Assembly: GCA_947491025.1 (NCBI GenBank)
Contig: CANLIC010000039.1
Span: 1 to 36,790 of the forward strand
DNA: 36,790 nucleotides
Direction: 5' to 3'
Origin: Myxococcales bacterium
GTDB taxonomy: Bacteria; Myxococcota_A; UBA9042
Part shown: in pieces, positions 8,868-18,700 of the stretch
How the letters are laid out: each line of letters starts with the position of its first letter
Numbering within the stretch: position 1 is the first letter of the stretch
Notes under the pieces: generated by a model
Databases searched by the model: none
Seen by the model: the letters and a program-made list of their open reading frames with translations, nothing else
Told to the model about the DNA's origin: nothing
Program-made: the position numbers and the translations under genes

Positions 8868-9779
8868 TCACCCCCCGAGCTTCCCATCATGGAAAAGCAC
8901 CGGGCAAGGCGCATGGCCGATCACAAACTCCGCCGTCGAACCCATCAGCTGGGTGTGCACCTTGTCGCGGCCAAGCGCCGGCAAGACGATGCAGTCTGCG
9001 CCGATGTCCCGCGCGTACTGAACCAGACCCTCGCCCGCTGTCTCGGCCTGCAGGACCATCGTCTCAGCGCGCACCCGCTTGACGTTCGAGATGACGTCGG
9101 CCAAGCGCTGCTCGGCCGCGGTCTGCGCCCGTTCGATGCCGATCAGCGCGGCGGCACGCGCCTCTGCGTCATCCTCGAGCATCGAGTCGACGTCGAACCG
9201 GCGCAGGATGTGCACGCCGTGCAAGGTCGCGCCGGCGATGGCGGCGAAGTCCTCCGCCGCCCGCGTGGCGGCCAGCTGCCCGTCGCCGAAGTCGACCGGG
9301 TGCAGGACCTTGCGGAACGCGCCGAAGTCGCCGCCGCGCTCGCCCAGGTGCTGGCTGACGGTCATCACCGGCAGGGCGTGGGCGCGGATGGCGCGGGCGG
9401 TGACCGAGTGCGAGATGCGCCGAACGACGCTGTGCTGGTGTCGCGTCGGCACCAAAATCAGGTCGGCGGCGAAGTGCTCGGCGAGCTGGAACACGACGTT
9501 GTAGGGCGAACCGACCTCGATGGCGCCGTCGGCGTCGACGCCGAGGGTGCGCAGCTCCGCCACCAGGGCGTCGAGCTTGGGCTGCACCTTGGCGACCGCC
9601 TTGCGGTCGATCGCCTCCCGCAGCGCCGAGTCGAGGAAGAACTGCTCCGTCGTTCCGGCCACGGCGTGGGCGAGGCGGACGTGGACGCTCGGCAGCAGGC
9701 GGCTCAGCGCGACCAGGGGGCCGAAGGCGAAGCGCGTGGTGTCGGTGAGGTCGGTGAGGACGAGGATGCTCTGAAACAT
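8868..9779 (-). CDS. Tandem universal stress protein (two UspA domains)
   Basis: 303 residues. GGAG lies 6 nt before the ATG and supports the start. Two UspA-like domains lie in tandem: about 1-143 and 155-297. Each starts with the typical first strand (ILVLTDLTD; KVLHPVDFGD) and ends with a strand such as LPVMTV or PCPVLF. The second domain keeps part of the nucleotide-binding motif (G270 ... GST at 280-282), although the middle glycine appears to be Lys. The first has lost the motif (TRHQ ... SHS), so probably at most one domain binds ATP. The family consists of cytoplasmic stress-response proteins of unclear mechanism. The gene converges with the upstream kinase; about 200 bp separates its start from the end of the second kinase gene, which lies on the same strand, so the two could be co-transcribed. 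Confidence 0.92.
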   Translation of the reverse strand: MFQSILVLTDLTDTTRFAFGPLVALSRLLPSVHVRLAHAVAGTTEQFFLDSALREAIDRKAVAKVQPKLDALVAELRTLGVDADGAIEVGSPYNVVFQLAEHFAADLILVPTRHQHSVVRRISHSVTARAIRAHALPVMTVSQHLGERGGDFGAFRKVLHPVDFGDGQLAATRAAEDFAAIAGATLHGVHILRRFDVDSMLEDDAEARAAALIGIERAQTAAEQRLADVISNVKRVRAETMVLQAETAGEGLVQYARDIGADCIVLPALGRDKVHTQLMGSTAEFVIGHAPCPVLFHDGKLGG

Positions 9780-9979
9780 GTCGAACTCCGTGGCCGCAGG
9801 GCGGCTGTCGCGGCAGCGCCGTCTTCACCTTGGCGTGCGTTGGGCCTGCACTCCCAGTCTAGGCGCAGCGGCGCCATTGCAAGTGGCAACGCACGTCGCG
9901 CGCCGATCGCCTCTTGCGATGGCTTCGGGACCGCGGCGGCAGCGCGCCGGTGCCGAGCGGACCCCAAGGGCGCGCCAGC

Positions 9980-12253
9980 TCAAGGCGAGGGTGGCTGGTC
10001 CTGCACGTCGCAGTCAGGCAGCACTCGCCGCGCCGCGATCTGGACCACGCGGTTGGTGGCGTAGTCGGCCGGCCGCCACTGGAACGCGACCAGCGTCATC
10101 GAGGTCAGCGTCGCCGCCGACAGCGTCCAGAGGCTGGCCTCGGGAAACACCGACGCGACCCACGCCCCCGTGAAGTAGACAAGCGAAGCCAGCCACAGCC
10201 GCGGCCAGGCGCCAGCAGCCATCAGCGCGATCGTCAGACCGAAGGTGAACTGATCGAGCGCGACCATGGCGTCGAACGACATGCCGAGCATCGCCGCCAC
10301 CACCCGCTCAAAGGTGACAGCCAGCGCGCACACCGCGCCGGTGCGCAGGACGGAGCGGTTGAGGCGGGTGCGGCGCATCGTCTGCCGCGCCCAGATCGCG
10401 CCCACCCCGACCAGCCCGAGGAAGACGATGCCGGCCGACAGGTGCATGCCGAAGGTCGGGCGCCAACCATAGAAGTCGCGAGCCACCGCGCCCACCGCCG
10501 GCGTCAGGCTGAACCAGACGCCGATGACGGCGGCGAAAAAAGTGCGCGTGCGCGCGCCGATCGTGGGGTCGCCGTCGTCGCGCTCGCGCTGCTGTCGCTC
10601 CTGCCAGACCTGTCGCGCCTGCCTGGCGCGCTGCAGGCCGTCGAGCAGCCCGGTGGCCTCGGTGCCCTCGAGGCCGCGCAGGCTGGCTTCGGCGGCGGCG
10701 ACGTCCAAGCAATCGAGCTGCCAGCCGGCCTCGGCGAGGCGTAGGCGGCGCTCCAGGCGGGGCACGGCGGGGTTGTCGGCCCAGGCGCGGACGGCCTCTT
10801 GCAGCGAGGCGCGGGCGGCGCTGGCGAGGCCCTCGACGTCGAGGCGCACGGCCGCCACTTCGGGTCGCGGCAGCACCGCCAACGTGGCCTCGGTGGCGTC
10901 GGGCACGCGGCGCCGGCTGGCCAGCGCGGCCTCTCGCTCGGCGGCGACGGCGCTCGCCAACGATGCCCGGGCGTGCAGCAACGCGTCCGAGAAGTCGCCG
11001 AGCCGCGCCTCGGCGCTCTGCACCAGCACGGTCGAGGCGCGGTGTTCGAGGTAGCCGTGCAAGGCGAGGCGCAGCGCGTCTGCGCTGCCAAAGCGCGCCT
11101 CCGGGTCGCGGGCGCAGGCGCGGTTGGCGATCTGAGCCAGCTCCTGGGGCACGGCCGGCGGGTAGGCGTAAGGCGCGCTGATAAACGCCGCGAAGAGCAC
11201 CGAGGCCACCTCCGTGCCCTCATGGCGCGGCCGGCCGGTGAGCAGCTCGTGCAGCATGGCGCCGAGCAGGTAGACGTCGGTGCGCGGGGAGAGCAGGGCA
11301 CCCTTGGCCTGCACCATCTCCGGCGCGATGGCGGTCGGCGTACCGACCAGCTCGTCGGCGTCGCGGGCCAGCGGAATGGCCCCTGAGCCATCATCGTGGA
11401 GCGCCACCGCGATGCCCCAGTCGAGGACATAGACCTCGCCATGGCGCCCGATCATGACGTTATCGGTCTTCAGGTCGCGGTGCAGGATCCCCTTGCCGTG
11501 GGCAAAGTGGACGGCGCGGCAGACCCGCATCAGCACCTGCAGGTGCCAGACGATCGGCTCTTGACCTTCGAGCAGCGCATGGTTGGGCTCCCGCGCCACC
11601 TCGGTCCAGCTCAAGCCGTCGACCCGCTTGAGGACCAGCAGCGGTGCGCCGTCTTCATCGCGGCCGAGGGCGTGAATCGGCAAGATCTCCGGGTGCTCCA
11701 GCTGGCCCGCCACCATGGCCTCGGCGAGCAACCGCCGCATCGCCGCCGGGTGGCGCGCCTCCGGCCGCAGCGACTTGACCGCGACCTCGCGGCCCAGCGC
11801 CAGCTGACGCGCCTGCCGCACCACGCCCATGCCGCCCTCGCCGAGCGTCACCCCAAGGGCCAGCTCGGGTGGGGCATCGCCCGAGTCGGCGCGCAGCAGC
11901 CGCGGCAAGGTCTGCAGGCGGGCGGCGAGCGCCGGGTCAGGCGCCAGCGCCCCCTCGGTCTCGTTCGGCGGCGGCGTCAGCGTCTCGACCAGCGCGGCGT
12001 CGCTGAGCAGCTCGCCCTCGCCCTCGGCCTCTGCCACCGCCAACGCCCTCGCCGCGCCCTCGTTCAAGTCGCCGTCGCCAGGGGCGCCGCCGCCCTCGCT
12101 GAGCAAGCGTCGCAGCCGCGGCCCGGGCCGCAGCGTCCGGCCCGGCGTCAGGCCAGCGGTCCGCTGCGCCATGTCGGCGCGTAGCCAGAGGGCGTCGAAC
12201 GTGATGCGCTCGGGGGTGAGCGCTTGCGGCGGCCTCTCAACGCTGGAAGTCAT
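9980..12253 (-). CDS. Ser/Thr protein kinase with C-terminal six-helix membrane domain
   Basis: 757 residues. A roughly 130-residue acidic N-terminal region precedes the kinase domain (about 131-400): glycine loop GEGGMG (138-143), Lys160, HRDLKTDN (258-265), DWG in place of DFG (278-280), APE (310-312), and DVYLLGAMLHELLTGR. The DWG form keeps the metal-binding Asp and occurs in other bacterial kinases of this group, so activity is still likely. Residues 410-560 are a helical, probably coiled-coil or TPR-like region rich in Ala, Glu and Arg. The C-terminus has about six membrane segments (about 573-590, 604-621, 636-655, 666-681, 685-701 and 708-725). Most kinases of this type have a single membrane helix, so a multi-helix sensor-like tail is unusual. 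No clear Shine-Dalgarno is seen before the ATG. Confidence 0.9.
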   Translation of the reverse strand: MTSSVERPPQALTPERITFDALWLRADMAQRTAGLTPGRTLRPGPRLRRLLSEGGGAPGDGDLNEGAARALAVAEAEGEGELLSDAALVETLTPPPNETEGALAPDPALAARLQTLPRLLRADSGDAPPELALGVTLGEGGMGVVRQARQLALGREVAVKSLRPEARHPAAMRRLLAEAMVAGQLEHPEILPIHALGRDEDGAPLLVLKRVDGLSWTEVAREPNHALLEGQEPIVWHLQVLMRVCRAVHFAHGKGILHRDLKTDNVMIGRHGEVYVLDWGIAVALHDDGSGAIPLARDADELVGTPTAIAPEMVQAKGALLSPRTDVYLLGAMLHELLTGRPRHEGTEVASVLFAAFISAPYAYPPAVPQELAQIANRACARDPEARFGSADALRLALHGYLEHRASTVLVQSAEARLGDFSDALLHARASLASAVAAEREAALASRRRVPDATEATLAVLPRPEVAAVRLDVEGLASAARASLQEAVRAWADNPAVPRLERRLRLAEAGWQLDCLDVAAAEASLRGLEGTEATGLLDGLQRARQARQVWQERQQRERDDGDPTIGARTRTFFAAVIGVWFSLTPAVGAVARDFYGWRPTFGMHLSAGIVFLGLVGVGAIWARQTMRRTRLNRSVLRTGAVCALAVTFERVVAAMLGMSFDAMVALDQFTFGLTIALMAAGAWPRLWLASLVYFTGAWVASVFPEASLWTLSAATLTSMTLVAFQWRPADYATNRVVQIAARRVLPDCDVQDQPPSP

Positions 12254-12345
12254 CGGCAGCTCGCGGACTTGAGTGCATGGGCGCCTCGCGCCGGGGAGCG
12301 TACCCGCGGCGCCATGGGTTGGGAAGGGGCAGCGCAGGGCGGCCC

Positions 12346-12530
12346 AGGGCTATCGCAACGTCCGGAGCCGACGACACCCTCACCCCCTAACCCCCTCTCC
12401 CGTCGGGCGGGAGAGGGGGACATGACAATGAATTCAGTCGCCCCCTCTCCCGCTTCAGCGGGAGAGGGGGTGCCGCGAAGCGGCGGGGGTGAGGGTTGTC
12501 GGCGCTGGCGCCGACTTTGCGACCGCCCTG
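12346..12530. repeat. 185-bp inverted-repeat element, copy 1 (MITE/REP-like)
   Basis: Aligned by eye to 32209-32393, this differs at 6 of 185 positions with no gaps. The ends form an imperfect inverted repeat of about 42 bp: the left end (AGGGCTATCGCAACGTCCGG ... CCCTCACCCCC) matches the reverse complement of the right end (AGGGCGGTCGCAAAGTCGG ... CCCTCACCCCC). Inside are two strong hairpins: a 12-bp stem, 12391-12402 with 12408-12419, and a 13-bp stem, 12441-12453 with 12458-12470. It lies between the kinase gene and the lipoprotein gene, ending 47 nt before the latter's ATG. Open frames inside it encode low-complexity peptides and are not genes. Confidence 0.9.
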
Positions 12531-12577
12531 CGGGGCGGCCTTGCGAACCGCTGGGCGGTGTCCCAAACTCAAAAACC

Positions 12578-13513
12578 ATGACATCGCTCCGCCTCGCCAC
12601 GCTCGGTGTCGCCCTGCCTCTTTGGCTAAGCGCTTGCGCCTACTCCGGGCACTCGGTTCGCGTCGCCGAGCTCGGCGTGCCGCGTTCGAGCCGCGCCATG
12701 GAGGCCGTGCTCGACCTGCCCGGCACCGTGACCGTCGAGACCGTCGTCAGCGCCGACTGGTACGTGCCGCTCTCGGGCCTGCTCAACCTCGACCACCCGA
12801 AGGCCAAGGCGGCTGGGCTGCACGACCGCGACGAGCCGATGCACATCTACTTCCACGCCCTGCGGCACCCAAGCCGCGGGCTATTCGTCGTCGACACCGG
12901 CGTGCCGCGCGCCTTCCGCGACGATCCGCCCGCCTCGGGCGTCGGCTGGCTGGTCCGCCGCGAGCTGCACCTCGAGAAGATGGTCTTTCACGTCCCATTC
13001 GGCGACTGGTTGGCGCGGCAGCCCGACAAGCTGGCTGGGGTCTTTCTGACGCACCTGCACATCGATCACATCGCCGGTATGCCCGATGTGCCCAAGGGGA
13101 CAGCGATCTACGCCGGACCGGGCGAGACCGACTACCGAGCGATGGTTCATCTCCTCCTGGCCGGGAGCGTCGATGGCCTGCTCCAAGGGCACGCCGCCAT
13201 CGGAGCGTGGCAGTTCCGTGCCGACGCCGATGGTGAGCTGGCGGGCGTGCTCGACGTCTTTGGCGACGGCATGGTCTGGGCGCTGCACGTGCCCGGCCAC
13301 ACGCCCGGCTCCACCGCCTATGTGGTGCGGACGCCGGCAGGGCCGGTGTTGCTGGTCGGCGACACCTGTCACACCCGCTGGGGCTGGGACAACAGCGTCG
13401 AACCCGGCGACTACACGCGGGATCAAGCGCAGAACGCGGCGAGCCTGGCCAAGCTGCGGGCGCTCGCGGCGCGCCACCCCACGCTCAAGGTCCGGCTCGG
13501 CCACCAGGAATAG
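12578..13513 (+). CDS. Metallo-beta-lactamase-fold lipoprotein hydrolase
   Basis: 311 residues from the ATG at 12578. A signal peptide ends in the lipobox LSAC (C20), so it should be an envelope lipoprotein. The metallo-beta-lactamase fold is shown by the strand VVDTGVP (104-110), the metal motif THLHIDH (H159, H161, D163, H164), the GHTPGS loop (H241), GDTCH (D262) and a C-terminal GHQ (H309). These match the two-metal site of the superfamily. The GHTPGS and HLHIDH forms are closest to lactonase/glyoxalase-II-like members, so hydrolysis of a lactone or ester is plausible, but the substrate is not predictable. The gene follows repeat copy 1, which forms part of its leader. No good Shine-Dalgarno is visible; the start is chosen for its signal peptide. 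Confidence 0.9.
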   Translation: MTSLRLATLGVALPLWLSACAYSGHSVRVAELGVPRSSRAMEAVLDLPGTVTVETVVSADWYVPLSGLLNLDHPKAKAAGLHDRDEPMHIYFHALRHPSRGLFVVDTGVPRAFRDDPPASGVGWLVRRELHLEKMVFHVPFGDWLARQPDKLAGVFLTHLHIDHIAGMPDVPKGTAIYAGPGETDYRAMVHLLLAGSVDGLLQGHAAIGAWQFRADADGELAGVLDVFGDGMVWALHVPGHTPGSTAYVVRTPAGPVLLVGDTCHTRWGWDNSVEPGDYTRDQAQNAASLAKLRALAARHPTLKVRLGHQE

Positions 13514-13681
13514 CGGCGCATGCCGCCTGGCACCTGTCCCGTCTGCTGCAGCCGATGCGCGCGGTCCTCGCCACAGCCGCGCCGCACCCACGCAGCTCCC
13601 ACCGCGCTCGGCGTCTCGAAGGCGAGGCCTAACGCATGGATTCGCGCCGGCGTCCGGCGGCTCTTGGCAGCCGAGGCGCCG

Positions 13682-15382
13682 CTAGATGAGGGACGCGGTG
13701 CTGCTGCCGGCGACGCCGTGACGCGGCCAGTACAGCGCGTGCTTGGCGCCCCAGCGCTTGCCCACCGTCTTGCTCCAGTCTTTGACGCCCTTGGCGCTGG
13801 CGACGGCCTCGACCTCAGCCTTGGCGAGATCGCGCGCCCGGCCGAGCGCCATCTGCACCCGGCTCTTGACGTTGACCTCGCCGTCGCCCGTGGTCTCGAT
13901 CGGCAGGTACAGCGCTTCGGGGTGGTCCGACAGCACCTTGGCCTGCACGCCGTCGCTGACCGCCGAGCTCGGCATGCAACCGAAGGGCTTGATCGACAAG
14001 GTCATCGTCGCTTTCTTGTGCACCGTGTGCAGGATGAGCTTGGCGACCTCCATGTGGCCTTCGCCGCCGCGGCTCTCGAGGTGGTAGAGCTTGCCCGCGA
14101 CCTCGGCGACCTCGTCCATGTCTGGCAGGTGGTAGCCGTGCAGGCCGACGGCGTGGGCGAAGGTGTGGAACACCACGCGCATCACCTTGTCGGCGGCGCG
14201 CATGGCCAGCACGCGCTGGCGGCCATCGACGCCGTCGAGCCCCCAACGTCCACCGTCGACGCCGTCAAGCTTCAGGCGCCGCGCGCTGTCCCAGCGAACC
14301 TCCCACAGGTTGTAGAGGAGCCACGCCGTCACCAGCTGCACCTCGACCTCAGCGCCCTCGGCCTCGAGGAACTGCGGCATCTTGTAGTTGCCGTCGCCCT
14401 CGGTGGTCATCGCCCAGAACTCGCCGATGATGGCGACCTTGGGCTTGAGCACGGTGCGGTCGACCGAGATGGCGGCGAAATCACGGCGGATCGCGATGAT
14501 GTCTAGCGGCAGGCGCTTGAGCGCGCCGGGCGTCTCAAAGGTCGCGATGAGGCGGGACCGGGCGGCGGCGATGGCGCGGTTGGTGGCACCCGGCTCGGTC
14601 TCGTAGGGGCGGACCCGGTAGCCGAGCGCGTTGATGACGTCGCCGACGACGATGCCCAGCAGGATGCGGAGGAAGAACGCGGGGTTCATCTCCAAGCCAG
14701 GCGCCGCGTCGTCGCCGCCGCCCTCCTGGTTGAGGCCGCCCTTCTGCTGAAAGACCATGACGCGGAAATTGGGGAAGCCGGCGTCGGCCAGCGCCTTGCG
14801 GTACTCGGTCTTGTACGAGCCAAATCGGCACGGGCCGCAGGCGTCGGCGGTCAAGAACACGTAGTCGCGCTCGATGACGTCGGTCGGGATCTTCTCGACG
14901 TCGCGCAGGTGCAGCGCGAACTTGACCAGGTTGCCCACCGTGAACCACGTGGGGTTGCACTGGCCGCGGTTGCCAAACTCTTTGCCGACGCGCAACGCGG
15001 CGAGATCGGGCGGATCGAGCGGCTTGACCCGGTAGCCGATGCCGCGCAGGCCGGCCGAGATCAGCATGTCGTGCGAGATCGTCAGGCCGCCGGTGAGGAT
15101 GGTGATGGTCGCGCGCTCGCGCTTGCTGAACGCGCCGCGGTCGCGGTCGCGGAAGTGCTCGACGTCGTGCAGGCCCAGGGCCTCGCGCTCGCCGCGGGCG
15201 AGCAGCTCGAGCTCGGCGCGCATCTGCGCCTCCAGCTCGGTGCGGCGGTCCGCGATCTCCTGGCGCGCCTTGGGGTCGAGGCGCTCGAGGCCAACGCGGC
15301 CGCTCGGGGCTGGGCGCGGGGCAGGCTCGGCGCCGTTGGCCGCGTCGAGGGGGCCATGGGGGATGGGGCGGGGCAGGGTCAT
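13682..15382 (-). CDS. 2-hydroxyacyl-CoA dehydratase/activase-related Fe-S protein
   Basis: 566 residues from the ATG at 15382. GAGGAGG (15388-15394), 5 nt upstream, fixes this start; the frame is open farther upstream. It resembles the large, poorly characterised protein group related to 2-hydroxyglutaryl-CoA dehydratase and its activator (COG3580/COG3581 type, from memory). Supporting features are well-spaced cysteines in conserved-looking contexts (NRGQCNPTW C142; ACGPCRFG C182/C185; PFGCMPSS C469), which could hold a [4Fe-4S] cluster, and a central TILTGG/ISAGLRG segment. The nearly repeated LDGVDG (372-377 and 382-387) is odd. The N-terminal 90 residues are a charged helix. It diverges from the NRPS-PKS. 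Whether it supplies or modifies an acyl-CoA for that enzyme, or only neighbours it, cannot be told. Confidence 0.8.
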   Translation of the reverse strand: MTLPRPIPHGPLDAANGAEPAPRPAPSGRVGLERLDPKARQEIADRRTELEAQMRAELELLARGEREALGLHDVEHFRDRDRGAFSKRERATITILTGGLTISHDMLISAGLRGIGYRVKPLDPPDLAALRVGKEFGNRGQCNPTWFTVGNLVKFALHLRDVEKIPTDVIERDYVFLTADACGPCRFGSYKTEYRKALADAGFPNFRVMVFQQKGGLNQEGGGDDAAPGLEMNPAFFLRILLGIVVGDVINALGYRVRPYETEPGATNRAIAAARSRLIATFETPGALKRLPLDIIAIRRDFAAISVDRTVLKPKVAIIGEFWAMTTEGDGNYKMPQFLEAEGAEVEVQLVTAWLLYNLWEVRWDSARRLKLDGVDGGRWGLDGVDGRQRVLAMRAADKVMRVVFHTFAHAVGLHGYHLPDMDEVAEVAGKLYHLESRGGEGHMEVAKLILHTVHKKATMTLSIKPFGCMPSSAVSDGVQAKVLSDHPEALYLPIETTGDGEVNVKSRVQMALGRARDLAKAEVEAVASAKGVKDWSKTVGKRWGAKHALYWPRHGVAGSSTASLI

Positions 15383-15776
15383 GGATTCCTCCTCGGGGCG
15401 AAGAAGCAAGGGCCTCTCGTCCGGCGTCGCGGCGGTCGCGACCCTAGCGGACCGCGATGGCGGAGGCAACCGAGCGAGGCGGATGTGGTCTTCGCGACCG
15501 CGAATTCGGCCCCGGTCGGCGCCTTGCACCGCCCGCCGCGGTCTTGCTCAGGGCGGCGTTTCCGGTTCCGACGGTACGGACCCGGCTTTGGGCGCATGAG
15601 CGATAAAAATCGTGCGATCCTAGGTGATTGCCACGCGCTGGTGCCGACGATCCCCGCTGGCCACGCTGCCGGCGCGGTGATAGGCTCCTGCAGCCGTCCC
15701 ACCGAGCGGTTGGGTCCGGTTCCCTGAACCTCCGTCCGCGAAGGGTCGCGGCCAGGGCTCGCCACCGCGCTCCACC
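15383..15776. promoter_or_regulatory. 394-bp divergent control region between the dehydratase-like and NRPS-PKS genes
   Basis: No gene is supported here. The region should hold the promoters of both divergent genes. The only AT-rich patch is at about 15598-15630. It contains the inverted repeat CGAT-AAAA-ATCG (15601-15612), a candidate operator or -10-like element. I found no convincing sigma-70 pair, and no sigma-54 site of the kind seen at 27477. The NRPS-PKS ATG lacks a clear Shine-Dalgarno. Confidence 0.4.
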
Positions 15777-18700
15777 ATGACCTCGACCGCGCCGCACAGC
15801 ATCGACCTCGCCGGCGTCTTGCGCCACCGCTGGTCGGCGGAGCCGGCGCGTGTCTTTGTTCGCGAAGTGCGGGCACGCTCTGACCTCGGCGGTGGGGTCG
15901 AGCACGTCGACGTCGACGGCGCCGCGCTGTTGCGCCGCAGCTTCGGCATCGAGCAAGCGTTGCGGCGCGCCGGGGTGAAGCGCGGCGACGTCGTCGCCCT
16001 CGACCTGCCGCGGGGCGCCGATCTCTGCGCCAGCATGGTCGCCGCCCGCGCCGTCGGCGCGGCCTGGGCGGGACTCGATTCCGGCTGGCCTGAAGCGCGG
16101 CGCGCTGCCCTGTGCGCCCAGATCGGCGCCGCAGCGCGTATCGACGCCGCAGCCGTCACAGCAGCGCTGGCGGCGCGCGTAGACGACGAGGGACTGCGCG
16201 GGCCTTGGGATTCCATCGCGGCCGAGGTCGCAGTAGGCGCCACCGTCGAGGCCTCAGCGGACGGCGACGACCTGAGCTACATCGTCTTTACCTCCGGCTC
16301 GACCGGCCAGCCCCGCGCCGCCGCCAACACCCTGCGCGGCCTGCGGCACCTGCTCGCAGCGTGGAGCCAGACCCCGGGTCTGCGGCAGAGCGGCTGGGCG
16401 CTCGCCTGCTCCAGCCCAGCCTTCGACATGAGCGTGCTGCAGTGGTGGGCGCCGCTGCTTGCCGGTGGCGCCGTCATCAGCCTCGACGACCTCGTCCTGC
16501 GCGATCCGGCGCTGGCCGCCCTCGGCCTCGCCGACTGTCCCGTCTGCGACGTGCTGCTGCCGCCCTCGACCTGGCGACTGCTGCGCAGCGGTGGTTGGCG
16601 CCCGGCCGCCGGCGCCAGCGTCACATTCGGCGGTGAGCCGCTGCCGGACGACGTCGTCGCCGATGCCTTGGCCTGTTGCGCCGAGGTCTGGAACGGCTGG
16701 GGCGTCTCGGAAGCCGCCGCCTGCACGACCCTCGCCCGTCTGCGCGACGAGGTGCTGCCGCCTGCGATCGGCCGGCCCTTCGCTGGCGCCGAGGTGCGGG
16801 TCTGCGCCGCAGGCGCTGCGGATGCCAGCCATCCCTTGCCGCCCGGCGAGGTCGGCGAGCTGTGGATCGCGGGCGCTGGCGTGGGCGCCGGCTACCTCGG
16901 CGACGCGACGGCCACGGGCGAGCGCTTCCGCCGAGGCGCCTACCGCACCGGCGATCGCGGCGTCATCGAGCGCGACGGCGTGGTCAGCTGCTTTGGGCGG
17001 CTCGATGAGCAGGTCAAGGTGCGGGGCCAGCGGGTCGAGCCGGCGGAGGTCGAGGCGGCCCTCGAAGCGCTGCCAGGGGTCGAGGCCGCCGCCGTCATCA
17101 CCCTCCTCGGCGCCGATGGCCACAGCCTGCATGCGGCGGTGGTGCCTTCCAAGGGCGAGCGCCTCGACGTCGACGCGTTGCGGCGCGACCTCGCCGCTCG
17201 GCTCCCGAGCGCCAGCCTGCCCGCCGGATACTGGCCGCGAGCGACGCTGCCCCTCGGGCACGCCGGCAAGGTCGACCGCCAGGCCCTGCGCGCCGAGATC
17301 TCAGCGGCGCTGACGGCGCAGGGGCAGGCCCGCGCAGCGGCGCCATCCGCAGCCAGGACCAGCGCATCGCCGACCGTGGGCGCCGTGACCGACCCAGGGC
17401 CCATCGACGCCGTGCTGGCGCTCTGCCGCGACGCGGTTGGGGACCCGACGCTCCCGCCCGACGCCGATTTGCCACGTGCCGGACTCGACTCGCTCTCGGC
17501 GGCGCGACTGGCGCTGCTGCTCGGCGCGCTCGCCGGTCGGCCGCTGGCGGTGACCGCCATCTGGCAGCTCGGACACGCCCGCGCCCTGGCGCAGTTCCTG
17601 GGTCATCGGGCCGCAGAAAGCTCCGAAGTCCCAGACGGTCTGCCGCCCAGTCCTCCGCCGATACCCGCGCAGCATGCTGCCCCCCGGCCGCAGTCCGACG
17701 CCGAGCAGGCGCTCTGGCTGGCCGAGCAACTTGCGCCGGGCGACCCTGCGCAGCGGGTGCGCGCCGACGTCGACATCGCCTGGACGCCCTCGGCAACAGC
17801 AGCAAGCGTCGCGACCGGGCCCGAGCTAGCGGCGGCGCTGCGCGAGGCATTGGCCGCCGTCGTGGAGCGCCAACCCGGCTTGCGCACTGCCTTCCTCGTC
17901 GACGCTCCCCAGGCCGCAACCGCCGGACCGGCGGCGGTGGTCTTGCCCAGTACCCGCATCGAGCTCATCGATCTGCGGCCGCTCGTCGCCGCCGACCCCG
18001 CCGCCGCTTTGAGCACCGCCGCCGCGCTCGAGGCCGCGCCCTTCGACCTCGCGCGGCCGCCCTTGTTGCGGGCGCTGCTGCTGCCCGCCTCGTCGCCGCC
18101 GCCGCCCAGCGCCGATGAACGCGAGGACGCAGCAACCACCGCGACCCTGCGCCTGCTCGGGCACCACATCGCCCTCGATGGCCTAGGCGTCGCCGCCCTG
18201 GTGCGCGACCTCGGCTTGGCGCTGACAGGCGCAGCGCTGCCGCCACTGCCGGCTCGGCCCTGGCCCGCCGCGCCGCCGCGCCGCGGTGCCTACGCGGAGA
18301 TTCAGCATGGTCCCGGCGAGGCGCGAACCAGCCACGGCCACAACGAAAGCGAGCGTGACCGCGCGCTCCTAGACCACGTGCCCCAAGTCGCCGGCACAGG
18401 CCCAGGCGTCGCCGCCCGCCGCGCGCTTTCGCCCATGCTTTGGCAGGGTCTCTGCCGACGCGCGCGTACCCTGCGGGCGACACCGCAGATGGCCTGGCTC
18501 GGCCTTGTGGCCGCCTTCCGTGCCAGCCGCCTCGGCGGCAGCGCCGCGCTCGTGTCCACCGTTTTCGCCAACCGCGAAGGCGAGGGCGCAGAGGCTCTCG
18601 TCGGCAACTGCGCGGCGGTGGTGCCGCTGCGCGTGACGGTCCCCGCCGATGCCAGCTTCGATGGGGCCATCCTCGCCGGCCGGGACGCCCTGCTGGCGGT

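Noticed and set aside
12374..12584. Small peptide reading frames within repeat copy 1 (and the matching frames in copy 2)
   Set aside because: They are Pro/Arg-rich translations of hairpin DNA with no ribosome site. The same peptides appear in both copies because the DNA is repeated.
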